Below are positions 13,558-22,386 of a DNA stretch of 29,526 nt, one piece after another. The first letter of the stretch is position 1; every line of letters starts with the position of its first letter. This DNA is from a virus. The position numbers and the translations under genes are program-made. The stretch is from IMG/VR virus record IMGVR_UViG_3300031758_000400, positions 1-29,526 of that record; one strand, given 5' to 3'. The notes under the pieces were generated by a model. It searched no databases. It was given only the letters and a program-made list of their open reading frames with translations, and was not told the origin of the DNA.

Positions 13558-14771
13558 GAGATTATCAAAAAAGGATAGCGCAACAGACTGCTGAAAAGGT
13601 CAGAGAGTTTGGCTTTTGTTATATTGCCGCGGAGGTGCGTACTGGCAAAACATTAATGGCACTAAAAGCGGCTGAATTATTAGGTAAAAAGAATGTTTTA
13701 TTTTTGACTAAAAAGAAAGCCATCAAAAGTATTGAAGATGACTACACTAACTTCGGATTTAGTTATAAAATTAGGGTAATTAATTACGAAAGCATACACA
13801 AAATTAGGGATAACTTTGACCTAATAATATGTGATGAGGCACATACTTTAGGTGCTTTTCCAAAACCAAGTTTACGCGTTTCACAACTTCGTAATTTTTA
13901 TTATGAAACGGATAAGATACTTTTAAGTGGCACACCGCATCCCGAAAGTTATAGTCAGATATTTCATCAATTTTTTGTTTGCCAAAAAAATCCATTTGTT
14001 GGAATGAACTTTTACCAGTGGGCAAAAATCTATGTTAACATTAAGCAAAAGCAATTTGGCTATGGTATCGTAAATGATTATAGCGAAGTTTATGAATCTA
14101 AATTATTTCCGAAAATTGATGATTATTTTATTAGATGGTCACAAAAAAGTAGTGGATTTGTCACTGAAATTACAGAGGAAGTCCTTTATGTAAAAATGAA
14201 CAGTGATGTATATAATATTGCTGATGAATTAGAAGCTAATAAAGTTATTCAATTACCTGATGGGGATGTATTGGCTGATACTGGTGTTAAATTAATGGGT
14301 AAATTACATCAGCTTTATTCAGGTACTATTTTAACTGAAGATAATCAAGGAATAATAATAGATACTACTAAAGCTGAATTTATAAAAAAACATTTTGAGG
14401 GTAAAAAAATCGGCATTTTTTATAAGTTTAGGACAGAATTAGTAATGTTATATAAGGTCTTTGGAAGAGCGTTAACAGAGGATTTACATGAGTTTGACAC
14501 TACCGATAAGATTATAGCATTACAAATGGTAAGTGGACGCGAGGGTATTAGTTTGAAAAATGCTGAATATTTAGTGTTTATGAATATTGATTTTTCAGCA
14601 GTTACCTACTTTCAAGCACGTGATAGGATGACAACCAATGTCAGGACTTTTAACAAAATATTTTGGATATTTGCAATTAATGGTATTGAGCATAAAATTT
14701 ACAATGCCGTAAAAAATAAAAAAAATTATACGTTGCGACTTTTCAAAAAAGATTATGTACTTTCTCTATAA
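13548..14771 (+). CDS. SF2 DNA helicase (DEAH, SNF2/UvsW-like)
   Basis: A 407-residue superfamily 2 helicase. Motif Q region LRDYQKRIA, Walker A EVRTGKT (K34), DEAH box (96-99), motif III LSGTPHPES (127-135) and the late motifs SGREGISLKNAEYLVFMN and YFQARDRM (QxxDR) are all present. Such phage enzymes remodel replication forks or branched DNA, analogous in role to T4 UvsW, though that assignment is inference. The start overlaps the primase-helicase by ten bases. Its 3' end overlaps the GIY-YIG endonuclease by 17 bases, so that gene may have been inserted next to it. Confidence 0.87.
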   Translation: MELRDYQKRIAQQTAEKVREFGFCYIAAEVRTGKTLMALKAAELLGKKNVLFLTKKKAIKSIEDDYTNFGFSYKIRVINYESIHKIRDNFDLIICDEAHTLGAFPKPSLRVSQLRNFYYETDKILLSGTPHPESYSQIFHQFFVCQKNPFVGMNFYQWAKIYVNIKQKQFGYGIVNDYSEVYESKLFPKIDDYFIRWSQKSSGFVTEITEEVLYVKMNSDVYNIADELEANKVIQLPDGDVLADTGVKLMGKLHQLYSGTILTEDNQGIIIDTTKAEFIKKHFEGKKIGIFYKFRTELVMLYKVFGRALTEDLHEFDTTDKIIALQMVSGREGISLKNAEYLVFMNIDFSAVTYFQARDRMTTNVRTFNKIFWIFAINGIEHKIYNAVKNKKNYTLRLFKKDYVLSL

Positions 14772-15405
14772 ACACTATTATGACAATAAAGTTTTCTATG
14801 TAGGCATTGGCAAATGCAGAAAAAATAACGGCATTAGTAAATATCACCGAGCATACGATGAAAGCAAAAGAAGTGTAGCGTGGAAAGAAATGGCAAAGGA
14901 TGGATTTCGTTTTGAAATAGTGGAGGAGAGTGAAGATAGAAAGCATATCATGGAGCGCGAAAAATACTGGATAAAACATTATGGTCGGCGCATCGATGGT
15001 GGTAAGTTGGTAAACATATTACCAGGCGGCAATTTAGTTTTGGAAGATCCTATTAAAAAGCGCAATCGAATGATTGGTAATAAAAATAGGTTAGGTAAAA
15101 AGTTTAGTGAAAAGTCAATTGCACTTATTAGTTATAAATCTAAAGGCAATAAAAACGCAATTGGTTATCGTAGTTATGCAGCTAAATTGAAATATAGTTT
15201 CGCTAAATTAGGTAATACATATGCAAAAGGTAAGTTTGGTAATAAAAGTGGTAAGTTGCTAAATGTTGAAACTGGGCTTATCTTTGACAATATTCATGAG
15301 ATTAATGACTTCTTTTTTAATGGTTCTGTAAAAACTTTCCTAACTTTGAAAACCTACATTGCAAAAGGTGTAACGTTTAAAGGATTAACATTTTATCGCG
15401 TATGA
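14755..15405 (+). CDS. free-standing GIY-YIG homing endonuclease
   Basis: A 216-residue protein with a GIY-YIG nuclease domain at residues 1-90: FLYKH (4-7) and FYVGIG (14-19) stand for the GIY-YIG pair, R22 follows, and MEREKYWIKHYG carries the metal-binding glutamate. The C-terminal half is lysine/glycine rich with NUMOD-like modules (KKRNRMIGNKNRLGKKFS, KGNKNAIG) and a final ETGLIFDNIHEINDF segment, typical of DNA-binding repeats. Such genes cut related phage genomes and spread by repair. It lies exactly between the replication and tail fibre modules, overlapping both. Confidence 0.82.
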   Translation: MYFLYKHYYDNKVFYVGIGKCRKNNGISKYHRAYDESKRSVAWKEMAKDGFRFEIVEESEDRKHIMEREKYWIKHYGRRIDGGKLVNILPGGNLVLEDPIKKRNRMIGNKNRLGKKFSEKSIALISYKSKGNKNAIGYRSYAAKLKYSFAKLGNTYAKGKFGNKSGKLLNVETGLIFDNIHEINDFFFNGSVKTFLTLKTYIAKGVTFKGLTFYRV

Positions 15406-17060
15406 GTTATCAATTTATAGATGAAAGTGCAACTATACTTAAAGTTATTGTCGATGGTGATGAACTTTTATTTAAAAAGGTTTATTGTTCAACGGCGGTC
15501 GATGGTGATTATTTTATTTTAAATACCCACGAATACGAAAGTTCAATTTATCGTCAGGAGTTTAAATTGTTATACACCGATTGCACAAGTCCATCAGTAG
15601 CATCAGCAATAGCATTGCAAACTGCGGTAGATGCAATTATAAATAATTATGCTGGTACTTCAACTGGTGGTGGTATACTACACGGCACGGCATCAGGAAC
15701 TGATACTTATGCGGTAAGTATAACTGGTGTTACTTCTTATGCGGATGGTGATGCATACTTGGTTAGGTTTACTAATGGTAACACAACTGGATGTACATTA
15801 AACGTAAATTCTTTAGGTGCTAAAGCACTTTATCGCAATAATGATGGTGCATTAATAGGCGGTGACATTGTAGATGGCGGTGAGATTTTAACCGTTTATA
15901 ATTCAACTACTGATGCTTTTCAGTGTATAGGTACTGCACCAAACACATTGCTTGCATACGTAACAAATGCTGATAGTGTAACGATTACTAAAGGTCAAGC
16001 GGTATATGCTTTTGGTGGTACTGGCGACCGATTAAGAGTTAAGCTTGCATCGAATACAACTGATGCTACATCAGCACAAACTATCGGAGTTGTTCAATCG
16101 ACATCAATAGCAGCAAATCAGAAAGGATTAATCATCATGCAAGGTCAGCTTGACAACTTATCGATATTACCAACATCGACTTGGGCGGATGGTGATCCTA
16201 TTTATTTAGGTGCAACGGCTGGTTCGTTTACTAAAATTAAACCATCAGCACCAAACCATTTAGTTTATGTTGGCTATGTACTTACTGCAAGTCCTGGTTC
16301 AGCGGGTAGAATGTATGTGCGTCCGCAGAATGGTTATGAGTTGGATGAACTACATGATGTGCAAGCAACCGCACCAAACAATAATGACACTTTATATTTT
16401 GATAGTTCAGTTAGTCAGTGGAAGACTGCATCTATTGCAACCATTACTGGTAATGCAAGTGCATCAAACACTGGAGTATTATCCTCTACAGACTGGAGTA
16501 CATTTAATGGTAAGGTTACCTCGCCTTGGGCATATAGGTTAAGTGGTAGATTTTACACCCCTTCAACTAATGCATTAGCTATTGGCTCAACACCTAACGT
16601 AGCAAATAGCATTAGATATAGTCCAGTTATAATTGAGAGAGATATTACTATTACACAGTTAGGTATTTCAGTTGTAACAATAGCTGGGACTGGTAATACT
16701 GCGAGAGTAGGTATTTATTCAAACAATGCATCTACTAACCAACCATCAAGTAGATTAGTTGACAGTGGTACGATTACTTTAGATGGTTCAACTGGACAAA
16801 GGATTGTAACTGGATTATCAGTAACATTAACTAAAGGATTATATTGGTTTGCTTATTTTAGCAACGCAAGCACTGGAACTGTTGCATCAATAGCTAATTT
16901 AAATTTACCTGATGTTATTGGTACTACTGGGACATTAAATAATGGACTTATAACTGGTTATAGTCAATCATTAACCTACACAACTTTGCCAGCATCAGCA
17001 TCGAGTTTAGGTAACATATTTAGTGGGGCAAATTCATACTGCATTTATTATTATTATTAA
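15402..17060 (+). CDS. tail fibre/receptor-binding-type protein
   Basis: A 552-residue Ser/Thr/Gly/Asn-rich beta protein. The first ~70 residues (FIDESATILKVIVDGDELLFKKV) look like an attachment module; the middle holds TSYADGDAYLVRFTNGN and GQAVYAFGGTGDRLRVKLAS stretches; DELHDVQATAPNNNDTLYFD and NTGVLSSTDWSTFNGKV are modules I associate with Bacteroidota phage fibres, and the ~180-residue C-terminus (SGRFYTP... YCIYYYY) probably forms the tip. It overlaps the upstream endonuclease by four bases. Receptor identity cannot be told from sequence. The C-terminal run of tyrosines is unusual. Confidence 0.75.
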   Translation: MSYQFIDESATILKVIVDGDELLFKKVYCSTAVDGDYFILNTHEYESSIYRQEFKLLYTDCTSPSVASAIALQTAVDAIINNYAGTSTGGGILHGTASGTDTYAVSITGVTSYADGDAYLVRFTNGNTTGCTLNVNSLGAKALYRNNDGALIGGDIVDGGEILTVYNSTTDAFQCIGTAPNTLLAYVTNADSVTITKGQAVYAFGGTGDRLRVKLASNTTDATSAQTIGVVQSTSIAANQKGLIIMQGQLDNLSILPTSTWADGDPIYLGATAGSFTKIKPSAPNHLVYVGYVLTASPGSAGRMYVRPQNGYELDELHDVQATAPNNNDTLYFDSSVSQWKTASIATITGNASASNTGVLSSTDWSTFNGKVTSPWAYRLSGRFYTPSTNALAIGSTPNVANSIRYSPVIIERDITITQLGISVVTIAGTGNTARVGIYSNNASTNQPSSRLVDSGTITLDGSTGQRIVTGLSVTLTKGLYWFAYFSNASTGTVASIANLNLPDVIGTTGTLNNGLITGYSQSLTYTTLPASASSLGNIFSGANSYCIYYYY

Positions 17061-17061
17061 A

Positions 17062-17361
17062 ATGGGACAAGACATAATTTACCAATGGGTTGAAGATGGA
17101 GTAAATCAGGTTGTATCAGTTACAAATACACCAACCATCAATTATGAGTTATCAGGTTATATCGACTTGGTAGCTGGGAGAGCAACAGTAAGTTCTTATC
17201 ATGCTGGTAAAGCGGTTATACTTACGCGTAATCAGGACAACACTACCTTAATCGGTAACGTGTACATATTTTCGCCTAACACGGTTAACAACGTAAGCTT
17301 TGAGATTAGGTCAACTAACACCAGCGATAACGGTACTATTTATTGGCAAATAGTGGAGTAG
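17062..17361 (+). CDS. small fibre-associated beta protein
   Basis: A 99-residue protein starting MGQDIIYQWVEDG. The frame extends upstream to 17023, but that would overlap the fibre C-terminus; the ATG right after the fibre stop is preferred. Content is beta-rich (LVAGRATVSSYHAGKAVILTR) and probably forms a trimeric tip or accessory fibre piece. No family is recognised. It is followed by the twin hairpins. Confidence 0.6.
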   Translation: MGQDIIYQWVEDGVNQVVSVTNTPTINYELSGYIDLVAGRATVSSYHAGKAVILTRNQDNTTLIGNVYIFSPNTVNNVSFEIRSTNTSDNGTIYWQIVE

Positions 17362-17363
17362 TT

Positions 17364-17400
17364 ATTTAGATTAATTCTAAATAGATTAGTCAATAGTCTA
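17364..17400 (+). promoter_or_regulatory. twin adjacent hairpins
   Basis: ATTTAGA/TCTAAAT (17364-17370, 17376-17382; loop TTAAT) is followed immediately by TAGATTA/TAGTCTA (17382-17388, 17394-17400; loop GTCAA, one G-T pair). No T run follows, but TCAA repeats do (17401-17413). A processing or weak termination signal is possible; the function is not shown. Confidence 0.45.
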
Positions 17401-17422
17401 TCAATCAATCAATTATAAATCA

Positions 17423-17566
17423 ATGGCGAAAGCAACCAAAACAATAAGCACAAGGTTCATCAAAAAGGCGAGGCGTAAGCGACCTGGTGTGCATTCCAAA
17501 AAGAAAAATAGTGGACTAAAAATGTCCAAAAATTACCGCAAGAAATACAAAGGTCAAGGTGCTTGA
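17423..17566 (+). CDS. 47-residue highly basic microprotein
   Basis: MAKATKTISTRFIKKARRKR... ending KNYRKKYKGQGA, with roughly 20 lysines and arginines and almost no acidic residues. The shape PGVHSKKKNSG...NYRKKYKGQG matches a small conserved protein I recall from other Bacteroidota phages, without known function. It overlaps the VRR-NUC gene by eight bases. Charge suggests nucleic-acid binding. Confidence 0.6.
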   Translation: MAKATKTISTRFIKKARRKRPGVHSKKKNSGLKMSKNYRKKYKGQGA

Positions 17567-17819
17567 GAGTGTATATCAAAAGAAAGTAATTGCCAAATAT
17601 GAAAAGGATGGGTACTATGTTATTAAATTGGCTAAAACGAATAAGAACGGCATACCTGACTTATTGTGCATCAAACCGAGTGAGGTATTATTTGTGGAGG
17701 TCAAGAACGAGAAAGGGAGGTTGAGTGAATTGCAGAAGTACCGCATTAAAGAATTAGAAACAAACGGATTTAAAGTTATTGTAGATAAATATGAAATGGA
17801 CAATCATTCATCCAAGTAG
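17559..17819 (+). CDS. VRR-NUC domain nuclease
   Basis: An 86-residue stand-alone VRR-NUC nuclease (PD-(D/E)XK superfamily): N-terminal E3, GIPDLL with D34, LFVEVKNEKG (E47, K49) and Q59 in LQKYR. The best start is GTG at 17559; no ATG lies near the N-terminus. Members act as structure-specific nucleases, proposed in phages to resolve recombination intermediates. It fits the recombination genes at 3-5 kb although encoded far from them. It overlaps both neighbours. Confidence 0.85.
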   Translation: MLESVYQKKVIAKYEKDGYYVIKLAKTNKNGIPDLLCIKPSEVLFVEVKNEKGRLSELQKYRIKELETNGFKVIVDKYEMDNHSSK

Positions 17820-18438
17820 AGGTCGATGCCAAAAAGCATTTGAAGCAGCAGAGAGTTGCATTAATAACTTCGATAGTAGTGTAGATACACTTGAGTACAT
17901 TGTGAGTATTGATAGTGACGATGCAGAACAAACGTGTTATGCGCAATGGTGCGTGCCATCAGGAATTACTTTGATCATTAACAATAACCGTTCATTAGTC
18001 GATGCGTGCAACAATGCGGCAAAGATTGCCAGTGGTGATTGCTTCCTTGTTTTATCGGATGACTTCCTAACACCGCGTCACTGGAACGAACTACTTAAGC
18101 TTAAGATTGACCGCGATATGTATGGCATCCTGGTTAATGATGGTATAAGTGATGGTGACATTATGAGTTTGCCTATCATGAGCAAAAGCTTATACGAGCG
18201 CATAGGTTACATCTACCATCCCGAATTCTTTAGTCTGTTTGCTGACAATGCTCTGTTGGATGTGGTTAAGAAGTTAGATTGCCTAATTGATTGCAGACAT
18301 CTATTGTTTGAGCATATGCATTACATTGTAGGTAAAGCACCTAAAGATGCAACTTATGAGCGCGAGAATAGTCACTATGCATACACCAATGGTAAGATGA
18401 TTTACGATAAACTAAAGAAGCGCGGTTATGACCTCTAA
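17791..18438 (+). CDS. GT-A fold glycosyltransferase-like protein
   Basis: A 215-residue protein with the look of a family 2-type GT-A enzyme: MKWTIIHPSRGR start, IVSIDSDD (D41-D44), NNRSLVDACNNAAKIASGD and FLVLSDDF (D90, D91) as the DxD-like metal site. It would transfer a sugar from a nucleotide donor. No membrane segment is present, so it is cytoplasmic. It is the first of three consecutive sugar/modification genes and overlaps the VRR-NUC gene by 29 bases. The donor and acceptor cannot be predicted. Confidence 0.75.
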   Translation: MKWTIIHPSRGRCQKAFEAAESCINNFDSSVDTLEYIVSIDSDDAEQTCYAQWCVPSGITLIINNNRSLVDACNNAAKIASGDCFLVLSDDFLTPRHWNELLKLKIDRDMYGILVNDGISDGDIMSLPIMSKSLYERIGYIYHPEFFSLFADNALLDVVKKLDCLIDCRHLLFEHMHYIVGKAPKDATYERENSHYAYTNGKMIYDKLKKRGYDL

Positions 18439-18994
18439 AAAGTATTTGACCATTCTCATACCTACACTTAAGAAGCGTGGCTTTTACCTTGAGCGGTTAA
18501 TGAAGTGCTTGAATGCGCAAGATCAAACGCACGTGGAGATTATTAGTTGCGTTAATGAAGGTAACGTAAACATAGGTAAGATTAGAAACCTAATGCTTAA
18601 GCAAGTCCAAACACCTTACTGTGTCTTTATTGATGACGATGACCTGGTAGCAGACACATACATAAGCGACCACATAGAGATGATAAGCATGGGCGTGGAT
18701 GTGATAGGATTTAAAGGTTTGATTTATACTGATGGTCGCAATCCGATTGAGTTCGTTCATAAGCATGGTCAGACTTATGAAACGGCAAAGCAAGGCAAGT
18801 ACCCGATTTACCATCGCCCGATAATGCACATTAACGCCATACGAACCGAGATAGCATTAAAGGTTGGTTATCCTGAAAAGACATTTGGTGAGGACAAAGA
18901 TTATGGTTTGAAGTTAGCTAATAGCGGTTTGGTTACCAGTGCTGGCTTTATTGATAAGGTTGAGTATTATTACTATTATAGAACAAAAAAATAA
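18428..18994 (+). CDS. family 2-like glycosyltransferase
   Basis: A 188-residue GT2-like enzyme: LTILIPTLKKRGFYLERLM start (typical of GT2), FIDDDD (67-72) as the metal-binding DxD site, and FGEDKDYGL (153-161) resembling the catalytic ED motif. It overlaps the previous glycosyltransferase by 11 bases and the FkbM gene by one base (TAATG), so the three are co-translated. Likely targets are virion or cell-surface glycans, inferred from gene position next to the fibre genes. Confidence 0.8.
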   Translation: MTSKKYLTILIPTLKKRGFYLERLMKCLNAQDQTHVEIISCVNEGNVNIGKIRNLMLKQVQTPYCVFIDDDDLVADTYISDHIEMISMGVDVIGFKGLIYTDGRNPIEFVHKHGQTYETAKQGKYPIYHRPIMHINAIRTEIALKVGYPEKTFGEDKDYGLKLANSGLVTSAGFIDKVEYYYYYRTKK

Positions 18995-19572
18995 TGTATA
19001 GTCAAAATAACGAAGAGCAAATAATCCTAAACTATTTAGGTGATAGCACTGGTCACTTCTTGGACATTGGTGCTTTTGATGGAATAACTTTTAGCAACAC
19101 TTACGAGTTAGTTAAGCGCGGATGGACTGGTGTAATGGTTGAGGCATCACCACGAACATTTATAAAGTTGCAAGAAAATGTGGAGGAGTATAAAAATAAA
19201 TTAACTTTGGTTAATGCGTGCATTGTTACAGATGACCAAAAGTTGGTTGACTTTTACGATAACATCCAAGCGACTGCAACGCATAACTTACCGAATGTAG
19301 AGAAATGGAAAAAGCAAACACCATTTGATATGATAGCAGTAATGACTTGTCATCATAAGACCTTACTTGAAAAGGTTGGACATATGTACGATTTTGTGAA
19401 TATTGATGTGGAAGGTAGTTCGACTGATTTGTTCATGTGCCTTTATGATGAACTACCTGATGTTAAGATATGGTGCGTTGAGCATGATGGTAACGATAAA
19501 GCAATAATTGAGAAGGCGAAAGGATGTAAGGTGTTATTGCGTAATGGTGAGAATTTAATATTAGCTAAATAA
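18994..19572 (+). CDS. FkbM-family SAM methyltransferase
   Basis: A 192-residue FkbM-type O-methyltransferase: HFLDIGAFDGITFSNTYEL (residues 21-39) is motif I, GVMVEASPRTF supplies the acidic residue after the second strand (E50), and DFVNIDVEGSSTDLF matches the family's late strand. Such enzymes methylate hydroxyls on sugars or small molecules. With the two glycosyltransferases upstream it suggests production of a methylated sugar on phage or host surface. There is a short gap of eight bases to the small terminase gene. Confidence 0.85.
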   Translation: MYSQNNEEQIILNYLGDSTGHFLDIGAFDGITFSNTYELVKRGWTGVMVEASPRTFIKLQENVEEYKNKLTLVNACIVTDDQKLVDFYDNIQATATHNLPNVEKWKKQTPFDMIAVMTCHHKTLLEKVGHMYDFVNIDVEGSSTDLFMCLYDELPDVKIWCVEHDGNDKAIIEKAKGCKVLLRNGENLILAK

Positions 19573-19580
19573 ACTGATAT

Positions 19581-19847
19581 ATGAGTGATGGATTAATTCC
19601 AAAAGTTCCCAAAAAGAAAGGCGGTTTTAGAGAAGGTTCAGGTCGCAAGAAACGTGACGAAGAGCAAGAACTAATCCGTAAGCTATCGCCTTATGATGAC
19701 CGCGCCATTGCGGTACTACTGCGTGGTGTTGAACGTGGCGACTTTAACTTTGTGAAGCTTTACATGAACTATCGTTATGGTACACCACAACAACAAGTAA
19801 AGATAACCAACGAACAACAACAAGTAGTTATAAAGTGGGATGAGTGA
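19581..19847 (+). CDS. terminase small subunit
   Basis: An 88-residue protein with KKGGFREGSGRKKRDEEQELIRKLSP, a basic N-terminal DNA-binding region of the kind seen in small terminase subunits, and a helical part YDDRAIAVLLRGVERGDFNFVKLYMNYRYGTPQQ. It would recognise the packaging site and regulate the large subunit, whose gene overlaps it by eight bases. It is short for a small terminase. Confidence 0.8.
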   Translation: MSDGLIPKVPKKKGGFREGSGRKKRDEEQELIRKLSPYDDRAIAVLLRGVERGDFNFVKLYMNYRYGTPQQQVKITNEQQQVVIKWDE

Positions 19848-21069
19848 TATCGAGATTCATTTAAAGAAATTACACCAGGGACAAATAAATGTACTTAATA
19901 ATTCAAAGAGGTTTAATGTCCTTAAAATCGGTAGGAGGTTCGGCAAAACAACTTTTGCAATCAATTATCTCATACCTCGAATTGCTATTAGTGGTGGTTT
20001 TGTTGCCTATTTCACTCCTACTTACACTGACCTTGCTGACGTTTGGTCTGAAGTTAAAACAAGGTTATCGCCTATTATCGCAGAAAAGAACGAGCAAACA
20101 AAACAGATAAAGCTTATCACTGGAGGTGTGATTGACTTTTGGTCGATGGATAATCCTGACAGTGGTCGAGGTCGCAAGTATGCGCGTGTGATAGTAGATG
20201 AAGCGGAGAAAGCAAAGAAGTTTAAAGATGCATGGCAAAACACCATCTTACCAACGCTAATGGATTTTAAAGGTGATGCGTGGATTCTATCTACACCAAA
20301 GTTTGGGCAAACCTATTTTAAGCAATTGCACGCAAATAGAAAAGATAACTGGGCATCGTTTAACCTATCGACTTATGACAATCCATTTATTGATCCTAAT
20401 GAGATTGAAGAGATAAAGCAAACCATGGATGAGTTAAGCTTTAGGTGCGAGATATTAGCGGAGGATGTCGATGTGACTAATAATCCATTTGCTTACGCAT
20501 TTGATACGAATAAGCACATCGCAAGTGGTCTATTTTACGATGCATCTCTTCCAGTGTATTTATCATTTGACTTCAATAAAGACCCGATTACGTGTATTGC
20601 TGGGCAAAGCAATGGTAACACTATCCGCATCATTCAAGAGTTTGCGTTAAGCAATAGCGACATCTTTGAGTTATGTGATTTATTGTTGGCTACTTTCCAC
20701 AATGTGCCGTTAATTATAACTGGTGATGCCACTGGTCGCAATAGGTCGGCACTGACTAAAGGTAACTACAATTACTACACGGTAATAAAGCAAAAGCTGA
20801 TGTTAGGCGACAATCAAATGAAGGTCGGTAATATTAATCCATCTGTTGCCGATACGAGAGTGCTTATGAATAGTTTGTTGCAGAAAGCGGACATACAGAT
20901 TAACGATAGTTGCGTGAGGTTAATAAAGGATTTAAAGTATGTGGAGGTAGACAATGAAGGTGACATTAAAAAAGATAGAAGTAGTGAGTTTAAGATGTCC
21001 GATTTTTTAGATTGCTTTAGGTATTATTGTTTTGCGTTTCACCATCAATTTATTAAAATTTATGCGTAA
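19840..21069 (+). CDS. terminase large subunit
   Basis: A 409-residue packaging motor. ATPase: Walker A GRRFGKTT (31-38, K36), Walker B VIVDE (117-121), coupling motif LSTP (150-153). Nuclease (RNase H-like): D244 in SFDFNKDP, D296 in ITGDATGR and D388/D391 in SDFLD. It cuts concatemeric DNA and pumps it into the procapsid. It overlaps the small subunit by eight bases. No portal gene follows, which is unusual. Confidence 0.93.
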   Translation: MSDIEIHLKKLHQGQINVLNNSKRFNVLKIGRRFGKTTFAINYLIPRIAISGGFVAYFTPTYTDLADVWSEVKTRLSPIIAEKNEQTKQIKLITGGVIDFWSMDNPDSGRGRKYARVIVDEAEKAKKFKDAWQNTILPTLMDFKGDAWILSTPKFGQTYFKQLHANRKDNWASFNLSTYDNPFIDPNEIEEIKQTMDELSFRCEILAEDVDVTNNPFAYAFDTNKHIASGLFYDASLPVYLSFDFNKDPITCIAGQSNGNTIRIIQEFALSNSDIFELCDLLLATFHNVPLIITGDATGRNRSALTKGNYNYYTVIKQKLMLGDNQMKVGNINPSVADTRVLMNSLLQKADIQINDSCVRLIKDLKYVEVDNEGDIKKDRSSEFKMSDFLDCFRYYCFAFHHQFIKIYA

Positions 21070-21078
21070 ATTTGAAGC

Positions 21079-21750
21079 ATGGCAACATACACAACTACTA
21101 TTACAATTAAAGGTGATGAGTTAGGCAATGTACCAGGATGGTATATGTTTAGCACAACCGTTCAAGGTTTAGGTTATAACTTAACTCCTAATGCATCATT
21201 AACCGACTGGTGTGACCAAATTGTAGCGGATGGTTTAGCTGGTACATGGAATTATGTTATCACTTATTCTATCCAAGGTTCAACCACATTAAACACTGGG
21301 ACTGATTCCGTAATTACGTTTACGATTACTAATCCGAACGATGTACCATTAATGATTGTTATCACCACTGAAGATAATTACTATCCTGCAAGCTTTACTA
21401 ATCCATTAACTGTATGTGAAGGTGCATATGAATTAACATTAACTGCGTGCGAGGATAATTACGTTATACCAGCTGGTATTATACCAAGTAGTAACTATTA
21501 CTTTGTGATTGAAACAAACCGAGGTAAGCGTTATCGTCAAGCGGTAAGCACTAATGTAGATGGCGATGTTCAGCTATGGGCGGCAGCACCTGAATTCCCA
21601 GTTGGATTTTTTACACCTGAAATGTTTACTTATACTTGCAAAGTATATACTGATAGTGAGTTAACCGACCAGGTTCAATTTACGATAGACAATATCGTTT
21701 ACAACACAATAAATTTAAAATTCATTCACACAATAATCGTATCTGACTAA
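21079..21750 (+). CDS. beta-rich virion protein, unknown role
   Basis: A 223-residue Thr/Asn-rich beta protein (MATYTTTITIKGDEL start) with Ig-like strand patterns in the second half (YYFVIETNRGKRYRQAVSTN...). It follows terminase by nine bases. A TAAATTTG just before its ATG looks like a -7 element but lacks a partner. Amino-acid composition suggests a capsid, neck or tail decoration protein; no family is recognised. Confidence 0.6.
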   Translation: MATYTTTITIKGDELGNVPGWYMFSTTVQGLGYNLTPNASLTDWCDQIVADGLAGTWNYVITYSIQGSTTLNTGTDSVITFTITNPNDVPLMIVITTEDNYYPASFTNPLTVCEGAYELTLTACEDNYVIPAGIIPSSNYYFVIETNRGKRYRQAVSTNVDGDVQLWAAAPEFPVGFFTPEMFTYTCKVYTDSELTDQVQFTIDNIVYNTINLKFIHTIIVSD

Positions 21751-21751
21751 T

Positions 21752-22108
21752 ATGCCAAATTTAATTCAAGAAAGAGCTTATAGCAATCTTTCAATAACAT
21801 TAAGCACTATCAATAAACAATATTTTGAATTAGAATATGATGTTTATTATAATTATAATACTGACGATGATACCTACACTGGTACTGATTTCGTGCAAAT
21901 AATAATACCAATATCAAACATTAATGCGCAATTAGTGCAATGTAAAGATGAAACTGGTCAAGAAATTAATGCATCAATAGTTATTAAAAATAATCAAGAC
22001 ACTGTATTAACATTAAATACTAATGAATGGTATGTTGCTTTAGGTCAAATGCAAACTTCATTTTTTGATGATTTAATACAAGATATTTATTCAGTATCAT
22101 TCGCATGA
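21752..22108 (+). CDS. small virion-type protein, unknown role
   Basis: A 118-residue, beta-rich protein (LSITLSTINKQYFELEYDVYYNYN...) between the previous virion gene and a membrane protein. It is strikingly Asn/Asp/Tyr rich and its codons favour A/T. The next gene overlaps it by four bases. The role is unknown. Confidence 0.55.
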   Translation: MPNLIQERAYSNLSITLSTINKQYFELEYDVYYNYNTDDDTYTGTDFVQIIIPISNINAQLVQCKDETGQEINASIVIKNNQDTVLTLNTNEWYVALGQMQTSFFDDLIQDIYSVSFA

Positions 22109-22386
22109 TAGAAGCATTAATTATAAATAGTTTTATCTGTATTGGTTTTAACATCGCAACTGAACCAGGCATGATATTAAACTGGATAGAGAAGTTACTT
22201 GAAGATAAACCGCTATGGTTGCAAAAACCGATTTACCTATGTCCAGTGTGCATGGCATCAGTTCATTCATTGTGGGTATTCCCTACATTAGATTTGCCGT
22301 GGCATTATTGGTTTGGTTATACACTTGCACTATGCGGGATTAATGCGTTAACTTATGGATTTGTTAGCAGTATTAGAGAAAATTAG
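22105..22386 (+). CDS. integral membrane protein, DUF1360-like
   Basis: A 93-residue protein with three hydrophobic segments (about 2-19, 45-61 and 67-86) and a CPVC motif (C46, C49) in CPVCMASVHS, a pattern shared by DUF1360-type small membrane proteins of Bacteroidota phages. Residues CPxC can bind metal or thiols. It overlaps both neighbours. A host-membrane or lysis-related role is possible. Confidence 0.6.
   Translation: MIEALIINSFICIGFNIATEPGMILNWIEKLLEDKPLWLQKPIYLCPVCMASVHSLWVFPTLDLPWHYWFGYTLALCGINALTYGFVSSIREN

Noticed and set aside
21067-21074. TAAATTTG as a promoter -7 element before the gene at 21079
   Set aside because: Only four bases from the ATG and no TTG at the right distance upstream; it lies at the end of the terminase coding sequence and is probably chance.
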